From positions 1-64,000 of the forward strand of contig NZ_RCHJ01000023.1 in assembly GCF_004011805.1 (NCBI RefSeq): a stretch of DNA of 64,000 bases, read 5' to 3'. Below the pieces are notes generated by a model. It saw only the letters and a list, made by a program, of their open reading frames with translations, made no database searches and had not been told where the DNA came from. The translations under genes and the position numbers were made by a program. Positions 11,162 to 23,575 of the stretch are shown here, piece after piece (within the stretch, counting starts at the first letter, position 1; each line of letters begins with the position of its first letter). This DNA comes from Piscinibacter defluvii. Lineage in GTDB: Bacteria; Pseudomonadota; Gammaproteobacteria; Burkholderiales; Burkholderiaceae_C.

Positions 11162-12148
11162 ATGAGCATCAGCGCGCGCTTCTCGCGCATCACCGGCACC
11201 GGCAGCTACCTGCCCCCGCAGCGCCTGACCAACGAACAGCTGGCCGCCCAGCTGGCGCGCGACGGGGTCGAGACCTCGGACCAGTGGATCGTCGAGCGCA
11301 CCGGCATCCGCGCGCGCCACTTCGCCGCGCCCGAGGTCGCCTGCAGCGACCTCGCCCTGCACGCCGCACGCCACGCGCTCGAGGCGGCCGGCCGGCGCGC
11401 CGCCGACATCGACCTGATCATCGTCGCGACCTCGACGCCGGACATGGTGTTCCCGTCGACCGCCTGCATCCTGCAGAACAAGCTCGGCGCCAACGGTTGC
11501 CCGGCCTTCGACGTGCAGGCGGTGTGCTCGGGCTTCGTCTACGCGCTCGGCGTGGCCGACGCGATGATCCGCACCGGCGCGGCGGACTGCGCGCTGGTGG
11601 TCGGCGCCGAGGTGTTCTCGCGCATCCTCGACTTCAAGGACCGCACCACCTGTGTGCTGTTCGGCGACGGGGCCGGCGCGGTGGTGCTCGAGGCGAGCGA
11701 CAAGCCGGGCATCCTCGCGACGGACCTGCACGCCGACGGCAAGCATGTCGACATCCTCTGCACGCCGGGCACGGTCTCGGGGGGGCAGGTGCTGGGGGTG
11801 CCGCTGCTCCGGATGGACGGCCAGGCCGTGTTCAAGCTCGCCGTCGGCGTGCTCGAGAGTGCCGCGCGCGCGGTGCTCGAGAAGGCCGGCCGCACCGAGG
11901 ACGACATCGACTGGCTGATCCCGCACCAGGCCAACATCCGCATCATGCAGGGCACGGCCAAGAAGCTGAAGCTGCCGCCAGGCAAGCTGGTCGTGACGGT
12001 CGACGAACACGGCAACACCTCGGCCGCCTCGGTGCCGCTGGCGCTCGACGTGGCGGTGCGCAGCGGCCGCGTGAAGCGCGACGACACGGTGCTGCTCGAG
12101 GGCGTGGGCGGCGGCTTCACCTGGGGCGCGGTGCTGCTCGACTTCTGA
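11162..12148 (+). CDS. fabH: 3-oxoacyl-ACP synthase III
   Basis: Initiates fatty-acid elongation by condensing acetyl-CoA with malonyl-ACP. 328 residues from the ATG at 11162, seven bases after the plsX stop. The Cys-His-Asn triad is visible: Cys122 in DVQAVCSGF, His in [11 protein letters not shown] and Asn in EHGNTSAAS. The [11 protein letters not shown]-terminus is standard. A second ATG at 11151 is out of frame. Confidence 0.97.
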   Translation: MSISARFSRITGTGSYLPPQRLTNEQLAAQLARDGVETSDQWIVERTGIRARHFAAPEVACSDLALHAARHALEAAGRRAADIDLIIVATSTPDMVFPSTACILQNKLGANGCPAFDVQAVCSGFVYALGVADAMIRTGAADCALVVGAEVFSRILDFKDRTTCVLFGDGAGAVVLEASDKPGILATDLHADGKHVDILCTPGTVSGGQVLGVPLLRMDGQAVFKLAVGVLESAARAVLEKAGRTEDDIDWLIPHQANIRIMQGTAKKLKLPPGKLVVTVDEHGNTSAASVPLALDVAVRSGRVKRDDTVLLEGVGGGFTWGAVLLDF

Positions 12149-12197
12149 GCGCGGCGGCGCGCCGAGCACGAGAACGACAACGAGAGAGACAAGGACG

Positions 12198-13136
12198 ATG
12201 GCCAGCTTCGCATTCGTGTTCCCGGGCCAGGGCTCGCAGACCGTCGGCATGCTCGACGCCTGGGGCGACCATGCGGCCGTGAAGCAGACGCTCGCCGAGG
12301 CCTCCGAGGCGCTGCGCGAGGACATCGGCGCGCTGATCCATGCCGGCCCGAAGGAGCAGCTTGACCTGACCACCAACACCCAGCCGGTGATGCTGACCGC
12401 GGCGATCGCCTGCTACCGCGCCTGGATCGCCGAGACGGGGCTGGCCCCGGCGGTGCTGGCCGGTCACTCGCTGGGCGAGTACAGCGCACTGGTCGCGGCC
12501 GGGTCGCTCACGCTGGCCCAGGCGCTGCCGCTGGTGCGCCTGCGCGCCCAGGCGATGCAGGACGCCGTGCCGGTGGGGGCCGGCGCGATGGCCGCGATCC
12601 TCGGCCTGGACGCGGACGTGGTGCGCGACACCTGCGCCGAGGTGGCCGCCCAGGTGGGCGAGGCGGTGGCCGCCGCCAACTACAACGACCCGAAGCAGAC
12701 CGTCATCGCCGGCACCAAGGCCGCGGTCGACAAGGCCTGCGAGGCCCTCAAGGCGCGCGGCGCCAAGCGGGCGCTGCCGCTGGCGGTGTCGGCGCCGTTC
12801 CACTCCAGCCTGATGAAGCCGGCCGCCGAGCGGCTGAAGCTGGCACTGGCCGAGGTGGCGCTGGCCGCACCGACGATTCCGGTGATCAACAACATCGACG
12901 TCGCCGTGCTGAGCGATCCGGCCGCCATCAAGGAGGCGCTGTACCGCCAGGCCTTCGGCCCGGTGCGCTGGGTCGAGATCGTGCAGGCGATGCGTGCCCG
13001 CGGCATCACGCACCTGTTCGAGTGCGGTCCGGGCAAGGTGCTGGCCGGGCTGGCCAAGCGCATCGACGCGGAGCTGGTGGTCGGCAACGTGCTCGACCCG
13101 GCCACGCTCGCCGACGCGAAGGGGGTGCTGGCATGA
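12198..13136 (+). CDS. fabD: Malonyl-CoA:ACP transacylase
   Basis: Loads malonate onto ACP. 312 residues. FVFPGQGSQTVGM at the N-terminus, the nucleophile elbow GHSLGEYSAL (Ser91), a conserved Arg in VRLRAQAM and the catalytic His in VSAPFHSSLM are all present. Between fabH (49-bp gap) and fabG. Confidence 0.97.
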   Translation: MASFAFVFPGQGSQTVGMLDAWGDHAAVKQTLAEASEALREDIGALIHAGPKEQLDLTTNTQPVMLTAAIACYRAWIAETGLAPAVLAGHSLGEYSALVAAGSLTLAQALPLVRLRAQAMQDAVPVGAGAMAAILGLDADVVRDTCAEVAAQVGEAVAAANYNDPKQTVIAGTKAAVDKACEALKARGAKRALPLAVSAPFHSSLMKPAAERLKLALAEVALAAPTIPVINNIDVAVLSDPAAIKEALYRQAFGPVRWVEIVQAMRARGITHLFECGPGKVLAGLAKRIDAELVVGNVLDPATLADAKGVLA

Positions 13137-13194
13137 GCGCGCCTGGCCGATCCCAAGCGCGAATCCCGGATCGCATTGCGCGGAGGGCAGTCCT

Positions 13195-14272
<1,078 letters not shown>

Positions 14273-14303
14273 GGCTGCCGCACTTGCCGTCGTTCGTCTG
14301 CGC

Positions 14304-15548
<1,245 letters not shown>

Positions 15549-15567
15549 ACCGGCCGCGGCACGCGCC

Positions 15568-16044
15568 GTGAGCACCGGCTGGCCGGCCCTGACGGTGGAA
15601 CTGCCGCCCTCGCGTGCCTGGCGTGCGGGCATCGACCTGCTGGCGGTGCTGGCCTGTCTTGCCCTGGCGGCCTGGTGGTGGCTCGGCGCCGGTGAACTGA
15701 CGATCGGTTGGCGCCTGGCCGGCGCCGTGCTCGGCACGGCAGCCATCGTGGCGGCCTGGGGGCTGCGCGCGGCCGCCGGGGCCAGGCTGCGCTGGGACGG
15801 CCGGGCCTGGTGGCTGGCACGCCGCGACAGGCCGCCGATCGAGGGTCGCCTGGTGGTGGCCCTGGACCTCGGGGCCTGGATGCTGCTGCGCTTCGACGCC
15901 GAGGCGCCGTCCGCCCGGCACTGGATACCGGCCGGGCGCGCGGATCTGGCCGGCCAATGGCATGACTTTCGCTGTGCGGTATATTCCGCGCGTCCTGCGC
16001 CCGGAGGGTCCTCCGCGGCGGCCTCCCCCGCTCCCGACGAATGA
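15568..16044 (+). CDS. Small inner-membrane protein, YgfX-like
   Basis: 158 residues from a GTG at 15568. Two hydrophobic segments (about residues 20-40 and 45-65) are followed by a soluble part with LRWDGRAWWL, LDLGAWMLLRF and a WIPAGRADLAGQWHDFRCAVYS block. This order (two membrane helices, a short WxG/W motif, then an LLR strand and a W..R end) resembles E. coli YgfX/CptA, but identity is low and the call is tentative. Its last codons overlap the rpoE start (ATGA), so it is translationally coupled to the sigma factor and probably expressed with it. Confidence 0.6.
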   Translation: MSTGWPALTVELPPSRAWRAGIDLLAVLACLALAAWWWLGAGELTIGWRLAGAVLGTAAIVAAWGLRAAAGARLRWDGRAWWLARRDRPPIEGRLVVALDLGAWMLLRFDAEAPSARHWIPAGRADLAGQWHDFRCAVYSARPAPGGSSAAASPAPDE

Positions 16045-16649
16045 ACGCCGCAGACGCCGACGCTCCGCTGATCGAACGCGTCAAGCAAGGGGACATCCGG
16101 GCCTTCGAGATGCTCGTGGTGAAGTACCAGCGCCGCATCGAGCGCCTGATCGGCCGCATGGTGCGCGACGTCGACCTCGTGCCCGACATCGCGCAGGAGA
16201 CCTTCATCCGCGCCTACCGCGCGATCCCGCAGTTCCGCGGCGAGAGCGCCTTCTACACCTGGCTCTACCGCATTGCGGTGAATACCGCGAAAAAATCCCT
16301 CGTCGAGCTCAAGCGCGACCCCGTGATCACGGAGGCGGCCCTCGCGGCGCGCGAGGAGGACGACGAAACTTCACGGGTGGAAAACGAACTAAGCGACGGC
16401 GAAACCCCCGACGCCGTGCTTGCCAGCAAGGAGATCGCCGCGGCCGTGAACGCCGCGATCGAGGCGCTTTCCGACGATCTTCGCCAGGCCATCACCCTGC
16501 GCGAGATCGAAGGGCTGAGCTACGAGGAGATCGCCGAGCTGATGAACTGCCCGATCGGCACCGTGCGCTCGCGGATCTTCCGCGCGCGCGAGGCGATCGC
16601 GGCGCGGTTGCGGCCCCTGCTGGACACGCGTGAAGGCGAGCGCTGGTAG
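16041..16649 (+). CDS. rpoE: Extracytoplasmic-function sigma factor RpoE
   Basis: 202-residue ECF sigma factor for envelope stress. Region 2 (about 25-95) includes LVPDIAQETFIRAYRAIPQF and TWLYRIAVNTAKK. Region 4 (about 135-190) includes LREIEGLSYEEIAELMNCP and IGTVRSRIFRAREAI. It is followed by rseA, rseB and mucD, the complete regulatory set. A TATATT hexamer lies at 15980-15985 inside the preceding gene. No clear autoregulatory sigma-E promoter is visible. Confidence 0.97.
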   Translation: MNAADADAPLIERVKQGDIRAFEMLVVKYQRRIERLIGRMVRDVDLVPDIAQETFIRAYRAIPQFRGESAFYTWLYRIAVNTAKKSLVELKRDPVITEAALAAREEDDETSRVENELSDGETPDAVLASKEIAAAVNAAIEALSDDLRQAITLREIEGLSYEEIAELMNCPIGTVRSRIFRAREAIAARLRPLLDTREGERW

Positions 16650-16669
16650 GCGGCGGGGGGCCCGGGGTG

Positions 16670-17311
16670 ATGACGATGGAGCAGCAGATGTCCAGGGAAC
16701 AGGCGGTCGATCCGAAGGCGGCAGAAGTGCTGTCCGCGCTGATGGACGGCGAGGTGCGCGACGCCGCAGAGGTGGCGCGCGCGTGCCGGGCGTGGCGCGA
16801 CGAGACGCAACTTCGCGAGTCCTGGCACCGCTACCACCTGATCGGCGACGTGCTGCGCTCGGACGATCTGGCGTCGGTTGCCGGTCGCGATGCGGCGTTC
16901 CTGGCCCGCTTGCGCGGCCGGCTCGAGGCCGAACCCGTGGTGTTGGCTCCGACGCCGCGGGCGACCGTCACGCGGGTGCGCCGCTGGCGCTGGGCGGGCC
17001 CGGCGGCGGTGGCGGCCGGGTTCGTGGCGGTGGCCGGTGTGCTGGTGGTGACCCGCGCACCGGAACCGCTGGCCCCGCAGAAGGTGGCCGAAGGCGGCGC
17101 GGAAGTGCGGGCCGTCGCCGACACGGCGGCGAAGCCGGTGGCGGTGCCGGTCGTGCCGGCGGAGCCCGAGGAGATCGTCGCCAACGGCAAGATGATCCGC
17201 GACGCGCGGATCGACCGCTACCTCGAGGCGCATCACCAGTTCGGCAACTCGACCATGCTGGGCGGCTCGCCGCTGGTGCGGCGTGCGGCCGTGGATTCGG
17301 TGCAGCGCTGA
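16670..17311 (+). CDS. rseA: Anti-sigma-E factor RseA
   Basis: Single-pass inner-membrane anti-sigma factor. About 213 residues. The N-terminal cytoplasmic domain matches RseA: LSALMDGEV near the start, then ...WHRYHLIGDVLR. One hydrophobic helix follows (about residues 105-125, GPAAVAAGFVAVAGVLVV), then a periplasmic part ending in MLGGSPLVRRAAVDSVQR. Starts are crowded: GTG 16667, ATG 16670, 16676 and 16688 are all in frame. Downstream of rpoE by 20 bp. Confidence 0.9.
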   Translation: MTMEQQMSREQAVDPKAAEVLSALMDGEVRDAAEVARACRAWRDETQLRESWHRYHLIGDVLRSDDLASVAGRDAAFLARLRGRLEAEPVVLAPTPRATVTRVRRWRWAGPAAVAAGFVAVAGVLVVTRAPEPLAPQKVAEGGAEVRAVADTAAKPVAVPVVPAEPEEIVANGKMIRDARIDRYLEAHHQFGNSTMLGGSPLVRRAAVDSVQR

Positions 17312-17335
17312 GCGCAGGTCGGTCGCTCGCTTCCC

Positions 17336-18355
17336 ATGCGGATCCACCCCTTCTTCGCGCTGACCCTGCTCGGCGCCTTCTGCGGTTTTGTGTCCGCCGC
17401 GCCGGCGCCGGCGGCGAGTGCGGCGTCCGACGCGTCACAGCCCGTGCGCAGCTGGCTGCTGCGCATCCACGAGGCGGCGGGCAAGCGCAATTTCCAGGGC
17501 ACCTTCGTCGTCAGCGGCGGCGGTGCGGTGTCGAGCGCGCGCATTGCGCACTTCTACGTGGCCGGGCAGCAGTACGAGCGCATCGAGTCGCTCGACGGCC
17601 AGGCGCGGCACGTGTTCCGCCACAACGACCTGGTGCAGACGGTGTGGCCCTCGAGCCGCGTCGTGGTCGTCGAGCAGACCCAGCTGCCGCGCGCCTTTCC
17701 CGCGGTGCTGCAGACCGGCGACGACCGCCTCTCCGAGTTCTACGCGCTGCATCCGGAGGGGGGCGGGCGTGTCGCCGGCCACGACGCCGACGTGCTGCGG
17801 GTGCAGCCGCGCGACCATCGCCGCTTCGGATACCGGCTGTGGGCCGACCGCAGCACCGGGCTGCTGCTGCGGGCCGACGTGCTGAACGACAAGGACGAGG
17901 TGCTCGAGAGCTCGGCCTTCTCGGACGTGACGATCAACGTCCGGCCGCAGCCCGACAGTGTGCTGCAGGCGATGCGACGTCTCGACGGCTACCGCGTGCT
18001 GCGCCCCTCGTTGCAGCCGATCCGCCTGGAGGACGAGGGCTGGATGCTGCGCGAGGCCACGCCCGGTTTCCGGCTGATCAGCGGCGTCAAGCGCCCGATC
18101 GGCGCTGCCGCCGGCGGCGAGGGTGACCCTCCCGGGCCGTCCGTGCTGCAGGCGGTCTACTCCGATGGCCTCACCCATGTGTCGTTGTTCATCGAGCCCT
18201 ACGACCCGAAGCGCCACACCAAGGACATGCGGGCCACGCTCGGCGCAACGCAGACGCTGATGCGGCGCCACGGCGAGTGGTGGGTGACGCTGGTCGGTGA
18301 CGTGCCGCTGGCCACCTTGAAGGAATTTGCCAAGGGCCTCGAACGTCGTCCCTGA
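17336..18355 (+). CDS. rseB: Sigma-E regulatory protein RseB/MucB
   Basis: Periplasmic protein that shields RseA from proteolysis. 339 residues with a clear signal peptide (MRIHPFFALTLLGAFCGFV..., cleavage near AAPAPA). The N-terminal lipid-sensor domain contains LLRIHEAAGKRNFQGTFVV and VFRHNDLVQTVWP. The C-terminal domain contains DGLTHVSLFIEP. Twenty-four bases after rseA and 43 before mucD. Confidence 0.93.
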   Translation: MRIHPFFALTLLGAFCGFVSAAPAPAASAASDASQPVRSWLLRIHEAAGKRNFQGTFVVSGGGAVSSARIAHFYVAGQQYERIESLDGQARHVFRHNDLVQTVWPSSRVVVVEQTQLPRAFPAVLQTGDDRLSEFYALHPEGGGRVAGHDADVLRVQPRDHRRFGYRLWADRSTGLLLRADVLNDKDEVLESSAFSDVTINVRPQPDSVLQAMRRLDGYRVLRPSLQPIRLEDEGWMLREATPGFRLISGVKRPIGAAAGGEGDPPGPSVLQAVYSDGLTHVSLFIEPYDPKRHTKDMRATLGATQTLMRRHGEWWVTLVGDVPLATLKEFAKGLERRP

Positions 18356-18398
18356 CGCCTCGGCCCAGGCCCCGTTTTCACTCGTTCCACGCTTGACC

Positions 18399-19877
18399 AT
18401 GACCCTCAAGACGACCGATCTCCTCGTCGCGCCGGCGCTGCGCCGCCGGTTCTGGCTGGCTGCCCTGGCGCTGGGCGTCGCGCTGGTGGCGGCTTTGCCG
18501 GCGGCGCCCGTGCACGCACAGCCGCAGGTGACCTTGCCCGACTTCGCCGACCTGGCCGAACGGGTGGGCCCGTCCGTCGTCAACATCCGCACCCTGGAGC
18601 GCTCGCGCGGCGCCCGCGGCGTGCCCGAGATGGACGAGGACATGCTCGAGTTCTTCCGCCGGTTCGGGTTGCCGATCCCGAACCAGCCCGGGCCGCGCGG
18701 ACAACGTCCAGCGCCCGATGGCGGCGAGCCGCAGCAGCGCGGTGTCGGCTCCGGCTTCATCCTCAGCGCCGACGGCTACGTGATGACCAATGCGCACGTG
18801 GTCGACGGCGCCGACGAATTGATCGTGACCCTGCCCGACAAGCGCGAGTTCAAGGCGCGCCTGATCGGCACCGACAGGCGCTCCGACGTGGCGCTGGTGA
18901 AGATCGAGGCCAGCGGGCTGCCGACCGTGAAGATCGGCGACGTGAACAAGCTGCGCGTGGGCGAGTGGGTGATCGCGATCGGCTCGCCCTTCGGCCTGGA
19001 GAACACGGTGACGGCCGGCATCGTCAGCGCCAAGGCGCGCGACACCGGCGAATTCCTGCCGCTGATCCAGACCGACGTGGCCATCAACCCCGGCAACTCC
19101 GGCGGCCCGCTGCTGAACCTGCGCGGCGAGGTGGTCGGCATCAACTCGCAGATCTACAGCCGCTCGGGCGGCTACATGGGCATCTCGTTCGCGATCCCGA
19201 TCGACGAGGCGACGCGCGTGGCCGATCAGTTGCGCACCAGCGGCCGGGTGAGCCGCGGCCGCATCGGCGTCAGCATCGACCAGGTGACCAAGGACGTGGC
19301 CGAGTCGATCGGCCTGGGCAAGGCCGGCGGGGCGCTGGTGCGCAGCGTCGAGGCCGGCGGCCCGGCCGAGAAGGCCGGGGTCGAGCCGGGCGACATCATC
19401 ACCAAGTTCGACGGCAAGGCGGTCGAGAAGTCGGGTGACCTGCCGCGCATCGTCGGCGGCGTGAAGCCGGGCAGCAAGGTGACGCTGCAGGTGTTCCGGC
19501 GCGGCAGCTACAAGGACCTGTCGGTGACGGTGGCCGAGGTCGAGCCTGACCAGAAGCGCGCGGCGGCCGAATCGGGCGGCGCGAGCAAGCCACAGGCCAC
19601 CGTGGCGACACTGGGCATCGGGGTGTCGGACCTGGGCGAGGCGCAGAAGCGTGAACTCAAGATCAAGAACGGCGTGCGCGTGGACAGCGTCGACGGACCG
19701 GCCGCGCGCGCCGGCCTGCGCGAGGGCGACGTCATCCTCTCGATCGACAACGCCGAGGTCTCGAGTGCGAAGCAGTTCGAGGCGGTGGTCTCCAAGCTCG
19801 ACAAGACCCGGGCCGTCACCGTGCTCGTGCGGCGCGGGGACACGGTCAACTTCCTGATCATCCGGCCGGCACGCTGA
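18399..19877 (+). CDS. mucD: Periplasmic serine endoprotease DegP/MucD (Do family)
   Basis: Envelope quality-control protease. 492 residues from the ATG at 18399: signal peptide to about residue 40 (ending PVHAQ), trypsin-like domain with His133 (TNAHVV), Asp163 (RSDVAL) and Ser234 (NPGNSGGP), then two PDZ domains (about 280-370 and 395-490). Last gene of the rpoE block. A terminator-like hairpin follows within 10 bp. Confidence 0.96.
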   Translation: MTLKTTDLLVAPALRRRFWLAALALGVALVAALPAAPVHAQPQVTLPDFADLAERVGPSVVNIRTLERSRGARGVPEMDEDMLEFFRRFGLPIPNQPGPRGQRPAPDGGEPQQRGVGSGFILSADGYVMTNAHVVDGADELIVTLPDKREFKARLIGTDRRSDVALVKIEASGLPTVKIGDVNKLRVGEWVIAIGSPFGLENTVTAGIVSAKARDTGEFLPLIQTDVAINPGNSGGPLLNLRGEVVGINSQIYSRSGGYMGISFAIPIDEATRVADQLRTSGRVSRGRIGVSIDQVTKDVAESIGLGKAGGALVRSVEAGGPAEKAGVEPGDIITKFDGKAVEKSGDLPRIVGGVKPGSKVTLQVFRRGSYKDLSVTVAEVEPDQKRAAAESGGASKPQATVATLGIGVSDLGEAQKRELKIKNGVRVDSVDGPAARAGLREGDVILSIDNAEVSSAKQFEAVVSKLDKTRAVTVLVRRGDTVNFLIIRPAR

Positions 19878-19884
19878 CCCCGAC

Positions 19885-19910
19885 ACCCGAGTCCGGCGGC
19901 GGGTCTTTTT
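19885..19910 (+). terminator. Rho-independent terminator after mucD
   Basis: ACCCG (19885-19889) pairs with CGGGT (19900-19904) and is followed by CTTTTT. Starts 8 bases after the mucD stop. The stem is short (5 bp, GC-rich). Confidence 0.65.
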
Positions 19911-19911
19911 G

Positions 19912-19931
19912 CGATCCGGAACGCCGGATCG
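19912..19931. repeat. Perfect 8-bp inverted repeat
   Basis: CGATCCGG-AACG-CCGGATCG, a hairpin with a four-base loop and no T-run after it. It may back up the mucD terminator or act in the 3' end of that mRNA. Confidence 0.6.
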
Positions 19932-19958
19932 AAGGGGGCTGGTTCGGCGGCCAGCGCG

Positions 19959-19990
19959 CGTGAAAAGTTTGCGCCCGCTAACTTTTCACG
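19959..19990. repeat. Perfect 11-bp inverted repeat, candidate operator or RNA stem
   Basis: CGTGAAAAGTT (19959-19969) and AACTTTTCACG (19980-19990) are exact reverse complements around a 10-base GC-rich loop. The A/T-rich arms stand out in 70% GC DNA. No T-run follows, so it is not an ordinary terminator. A dimeric regulator site is possible. Confidence 0.6.
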
Positions 19991-20079
19991 AGGCGGGATT
20001 GGGGCCGGCAGGCGATAGAATTAAGGCCTGCGGGACACTGGTTGCGCCGGGCCCGATCAACAAAAAAAGGCGCCGGTAA

Positions 20080-20114
20080 CTATCCCCAAGCGGTCCACAA
20101 GGGTTTGTGGATAA
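20080..20114. promoter_or_regulatory. DnaA-box pair
   Basis: TGTGGATAA at 20106-20114 is the exact reverse complement of the DnaA consensus TTATCCACA. CTATCCCCA at 20080-20088 is a second, two-mismatch copy in the opposite orientation. Between them CCACAA/TTGTGG (20095-20110) forms a small inverted repeat. Role unknown. Confidence 0.5.
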
Positions 20115-20196
20115 GGTGTTGATGGAATTGCCTGTTGGCACCCTGCAACGACGCGAAATCAAGCATTGGCGCGGTTTTCCGCGGGGGTCTTTTGGC

Positions 20197-20202
20197 TACA
20201 AT
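20197..20202 (+). promoter_or_regulatory. Candidate -10 element of the small RNA
   Basis: TACAAT, 6-7 bases before the first nucleotide of the proposed RNA. The -35 is weak (TTTTCC at 20175-20180, 16-bp spacer). Confidence 0.5.
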
Positions 20203-20208
20203 GAAAGC

Positions 20209-20272
20209 CCAACAAGCAGTTGCCATACGTTTTGTTGGAAGGCGCGTCACTCTTTCGACGTGCCTTTTTTTT
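20209..20272 (+). ncRNA. Probable ~64-nt small RNA with two hairpins
   Basis: Starting just after TACAAT, the sequence forms a 5' stem CCAACAA (20209-20215) / TTGTTGG (20232-20238). A terminator hairpin GGCGCGTC (20241-20248) / GACGTGCC (20257-20264) and eight T's (20265-20272) follow directly. This is the architecture of an Hfq-type small RNA or a premature-termination leader of lepA. A reading frame runs through it, but the strong terminator inside makes a protein unlikely. Its family is not recognised. Confidence 0.65.
20241..20272 (+). terminator. Rho-independent terminator of the small RNA
   Basis: An 8-bp stem with one G-T pair, an 8-base loop and eight T's. It is the strongest intrinsic terminator in the window, about 107 bp before lepA. 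Confidence 0.85.
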
Positions 20273-20283
20273 AGCTTCAGCAC

Positions 20284-20344
20284 GGCGCTACGCGCCTTCA
20301 CATCGCTGCGCGATGTGAGCTTGCGCAGCAACGGCATGGCCGTT
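20284..20344. repeat. Three consecutive tight hairpins before lepA
   Basis: GGCGC-TAC-GCGCC (20284-20296), TCACATCGC-TGC-GCGATGTGA (20298-20318, 9-bp perfect stem) and AACGGC-ATG-GCCGTT (20330-20344). Each has a 3-base loop. They end 34 bp before the lepA start. Confidence 0.6.
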
Positions 20345-20378
20345 GTGCCCACCGCGTGAGCTTCCAGTCACGGTGTCC

Positions 20379-22186
<1,808 letters not shown>

Positions 22187-22187
<1 letters not shown>

Positions 22188-23164
22188 TGGGACTTCTGAC
22201 GGGCGTTCTGTATGGCGCGCTGGCCGTCTACCTGGGCGGCTGGTACCTGGGCAAGTGGACCGGCAACTTCTCCCTGCTGCTGTTCATCCTCAGCGTCGTC
22301 ACGCTGGTGTACTGGCTGGCCGAGCGCTTCCGCTTCGCGCCGGCTCGGCGGGCCGCCGCCGCCGAGCTCGAGCGCCAGGATGCCCAGCGCCGCGCCGAGC
22401 TGGCGCGCCAGGGCATCACGCGCGTCGACACCGACGTGGACAGCGCGCGCGAGAAGCTGCTCGCGCAGCCCTGGTGGCTGGACTGGACGGCCGGGCTGTT
22501 CCCGGTGATCCTGGCGGTGTTCCTGCTGCGCTCGTTCCTGTTCGAGCCGTTCAAGATCCCCTCCGGCTCGATGATCCCGACGCTGCTGGTGGGCGACCTG
22601 ATCCTGGTGAACAAGTATCACTACGGCGTGCGCCTGCCGGTGATCAACAGGAAGGTCATCGCCAACCACGATCCGCAGCGCGGTGACGTGATCGTGTTCC
22701 GCTACCCCAAGGACACCAGCGTCGACTACATCAAGCGGGTCGTCGGCGTGCCGGGCGACGAGGTCTCCTGGCGCGACCAGAAGCTCTGGCTCAATGGGCA
22801 GGAGGTGCCGGTCGAGGCGCTGCCGCCGCCGGGCTACTACGACGAGGACTCGCTGCGCTACTTCCAGGTGTTCAAGGAGAAGCTCGGCACGATCGAGCAC
22901 CGCATCCTGGTCAATCCGCAGGCACGGCGGCCGTTCGGCCCGGAAGAGGTCTACACCTTCCCTTTCCGCGAGAACTGTCGCTACAGTGCGGAAGCCGTCA
23001 CGTGCAAGGTGCCCCCGGGGCACTACTTCATGATGGGCGACAACCGCGACAATTCCGAGGACTCGCGCTACTGGGGCTTCGTTCCGGACCAGAACATCGT
23101 CGGAAAGGCGTTTTTCGTCTGGATGAACTTCGGCAACCTCAGGCGCATCGGGTCGTTCAACTGA
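22187..23164 (+). CDS. lepB: Signal peptidase I
   Basis: Inner-membrane peptidase that removes Sec signal peptides. 325 residues. Two N-terminal hydrophobic segments (about 5-45) and one near 103-117, then catalytic Ser128 in IPSGSMIPT and Lys183 in YIKRVVGVPGD, plus GHYFMMGDNRDNSEDSRYWG. Coupled to lepA by a TGATG overlap, as in most proteobacteria. Confidence 0.97.
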
Positions 23165-23180
23165 ACGGGAGCATTGACGC

Positions 23181-23549
23181 ATGACGAGGGAGCTTGCACG
23201 GGCGCGCCGCCAGCGCGGGGTCACCCTGTTCGGGTTGCTGTTCTGGGCCATCGTGATCGGCTTCGCGGCCCTGATCGCGATGCGGGTGCTGCCCACGCTG
23301 AACGAGTACTTCACGATCCAGCGGGCGGTCGAGAAGATCGCCAAGGAAGGCGGCACCACGGTGCCCGAGATCCGCGCCGCCTTCGAGAAGCAGAAGACGA
23401 TCGAGTACTCGATCCAGTCGATCTCGGGCTCGGACCTCGAGGTCACGAAGGAAAACGAGAAGATCGTCGTCAGGTTCGCCTACAACAAGGAGATCGAACT
23501 GGCGGCGCCGGTCTACCTGCTGATCAAGTACGAGGGGCGCTCGAAGTAG
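23181..23549 (+). CDS. DUF4845 single-pass membrane protein
   Basis: 122 residues. A short basic N-terminus RARRQRGVTLFGLLFW resembles a type IV pilin-like leader (G-V-T-L before the helix). One hydrophobic helix (about 13-35) follows, then a soluble domain. This family regularly sits between lepB and rnc in betaproteobacteria. Its function is unknown. A ribosome-binding site ACGGGAGC precedes the ATG. Confidence 0.85.
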   Translation: MTRELARARRQRGVTLFGLLFWAIVIGFAALIAMRVLPTLNEYFTIQRAVEKIAKEGGTTVPEIRAAFEKQKTIEYSIQSISGSDLEVTKENEKIVVRFAYNKEIELAAPVYLLIKYEGRSK

Positions 23550-23575
23550 CGTGAGGGGGGCATCCAACGAACCCC

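Larger units (their letters stand above)
19878..20378. other. 501-bp hairpin-rich intergenic region mucD-lepA
   Basis: No protein gene is convincing here. Part of the region, especially about 20080-20280, is visibly richer in A+T than its surroundings. In order it holds a terminator, a perfect 8-bp hairpin, an 11-bp A/T-rich inverted repeat, a TAGAAT hexamer (20016-20021) inside a GCAGGC/GCCTGC stem, two DnaA-box-like sequences, a probable small RNA with its own terminator, and three tight hairpins before lepA. The individual elements are listed separately. Confidence 0.8.

Noticed and set aside
20131-20146. TTGGCACCCTGCA as another sigma-54 promoter
   Set aside because: Spacing between TGGCAC and TGCA is only two bases. 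The consensus needs five before TTGC.
20201-20359. 53-codon frame MKAQQAVAIRF... crossing the small-RNA locus
   Set aside because: A strong terminator with eight T's lies in its middle, no ribosome-binding site is present, and its ATG overlaps the -10 hexamer.
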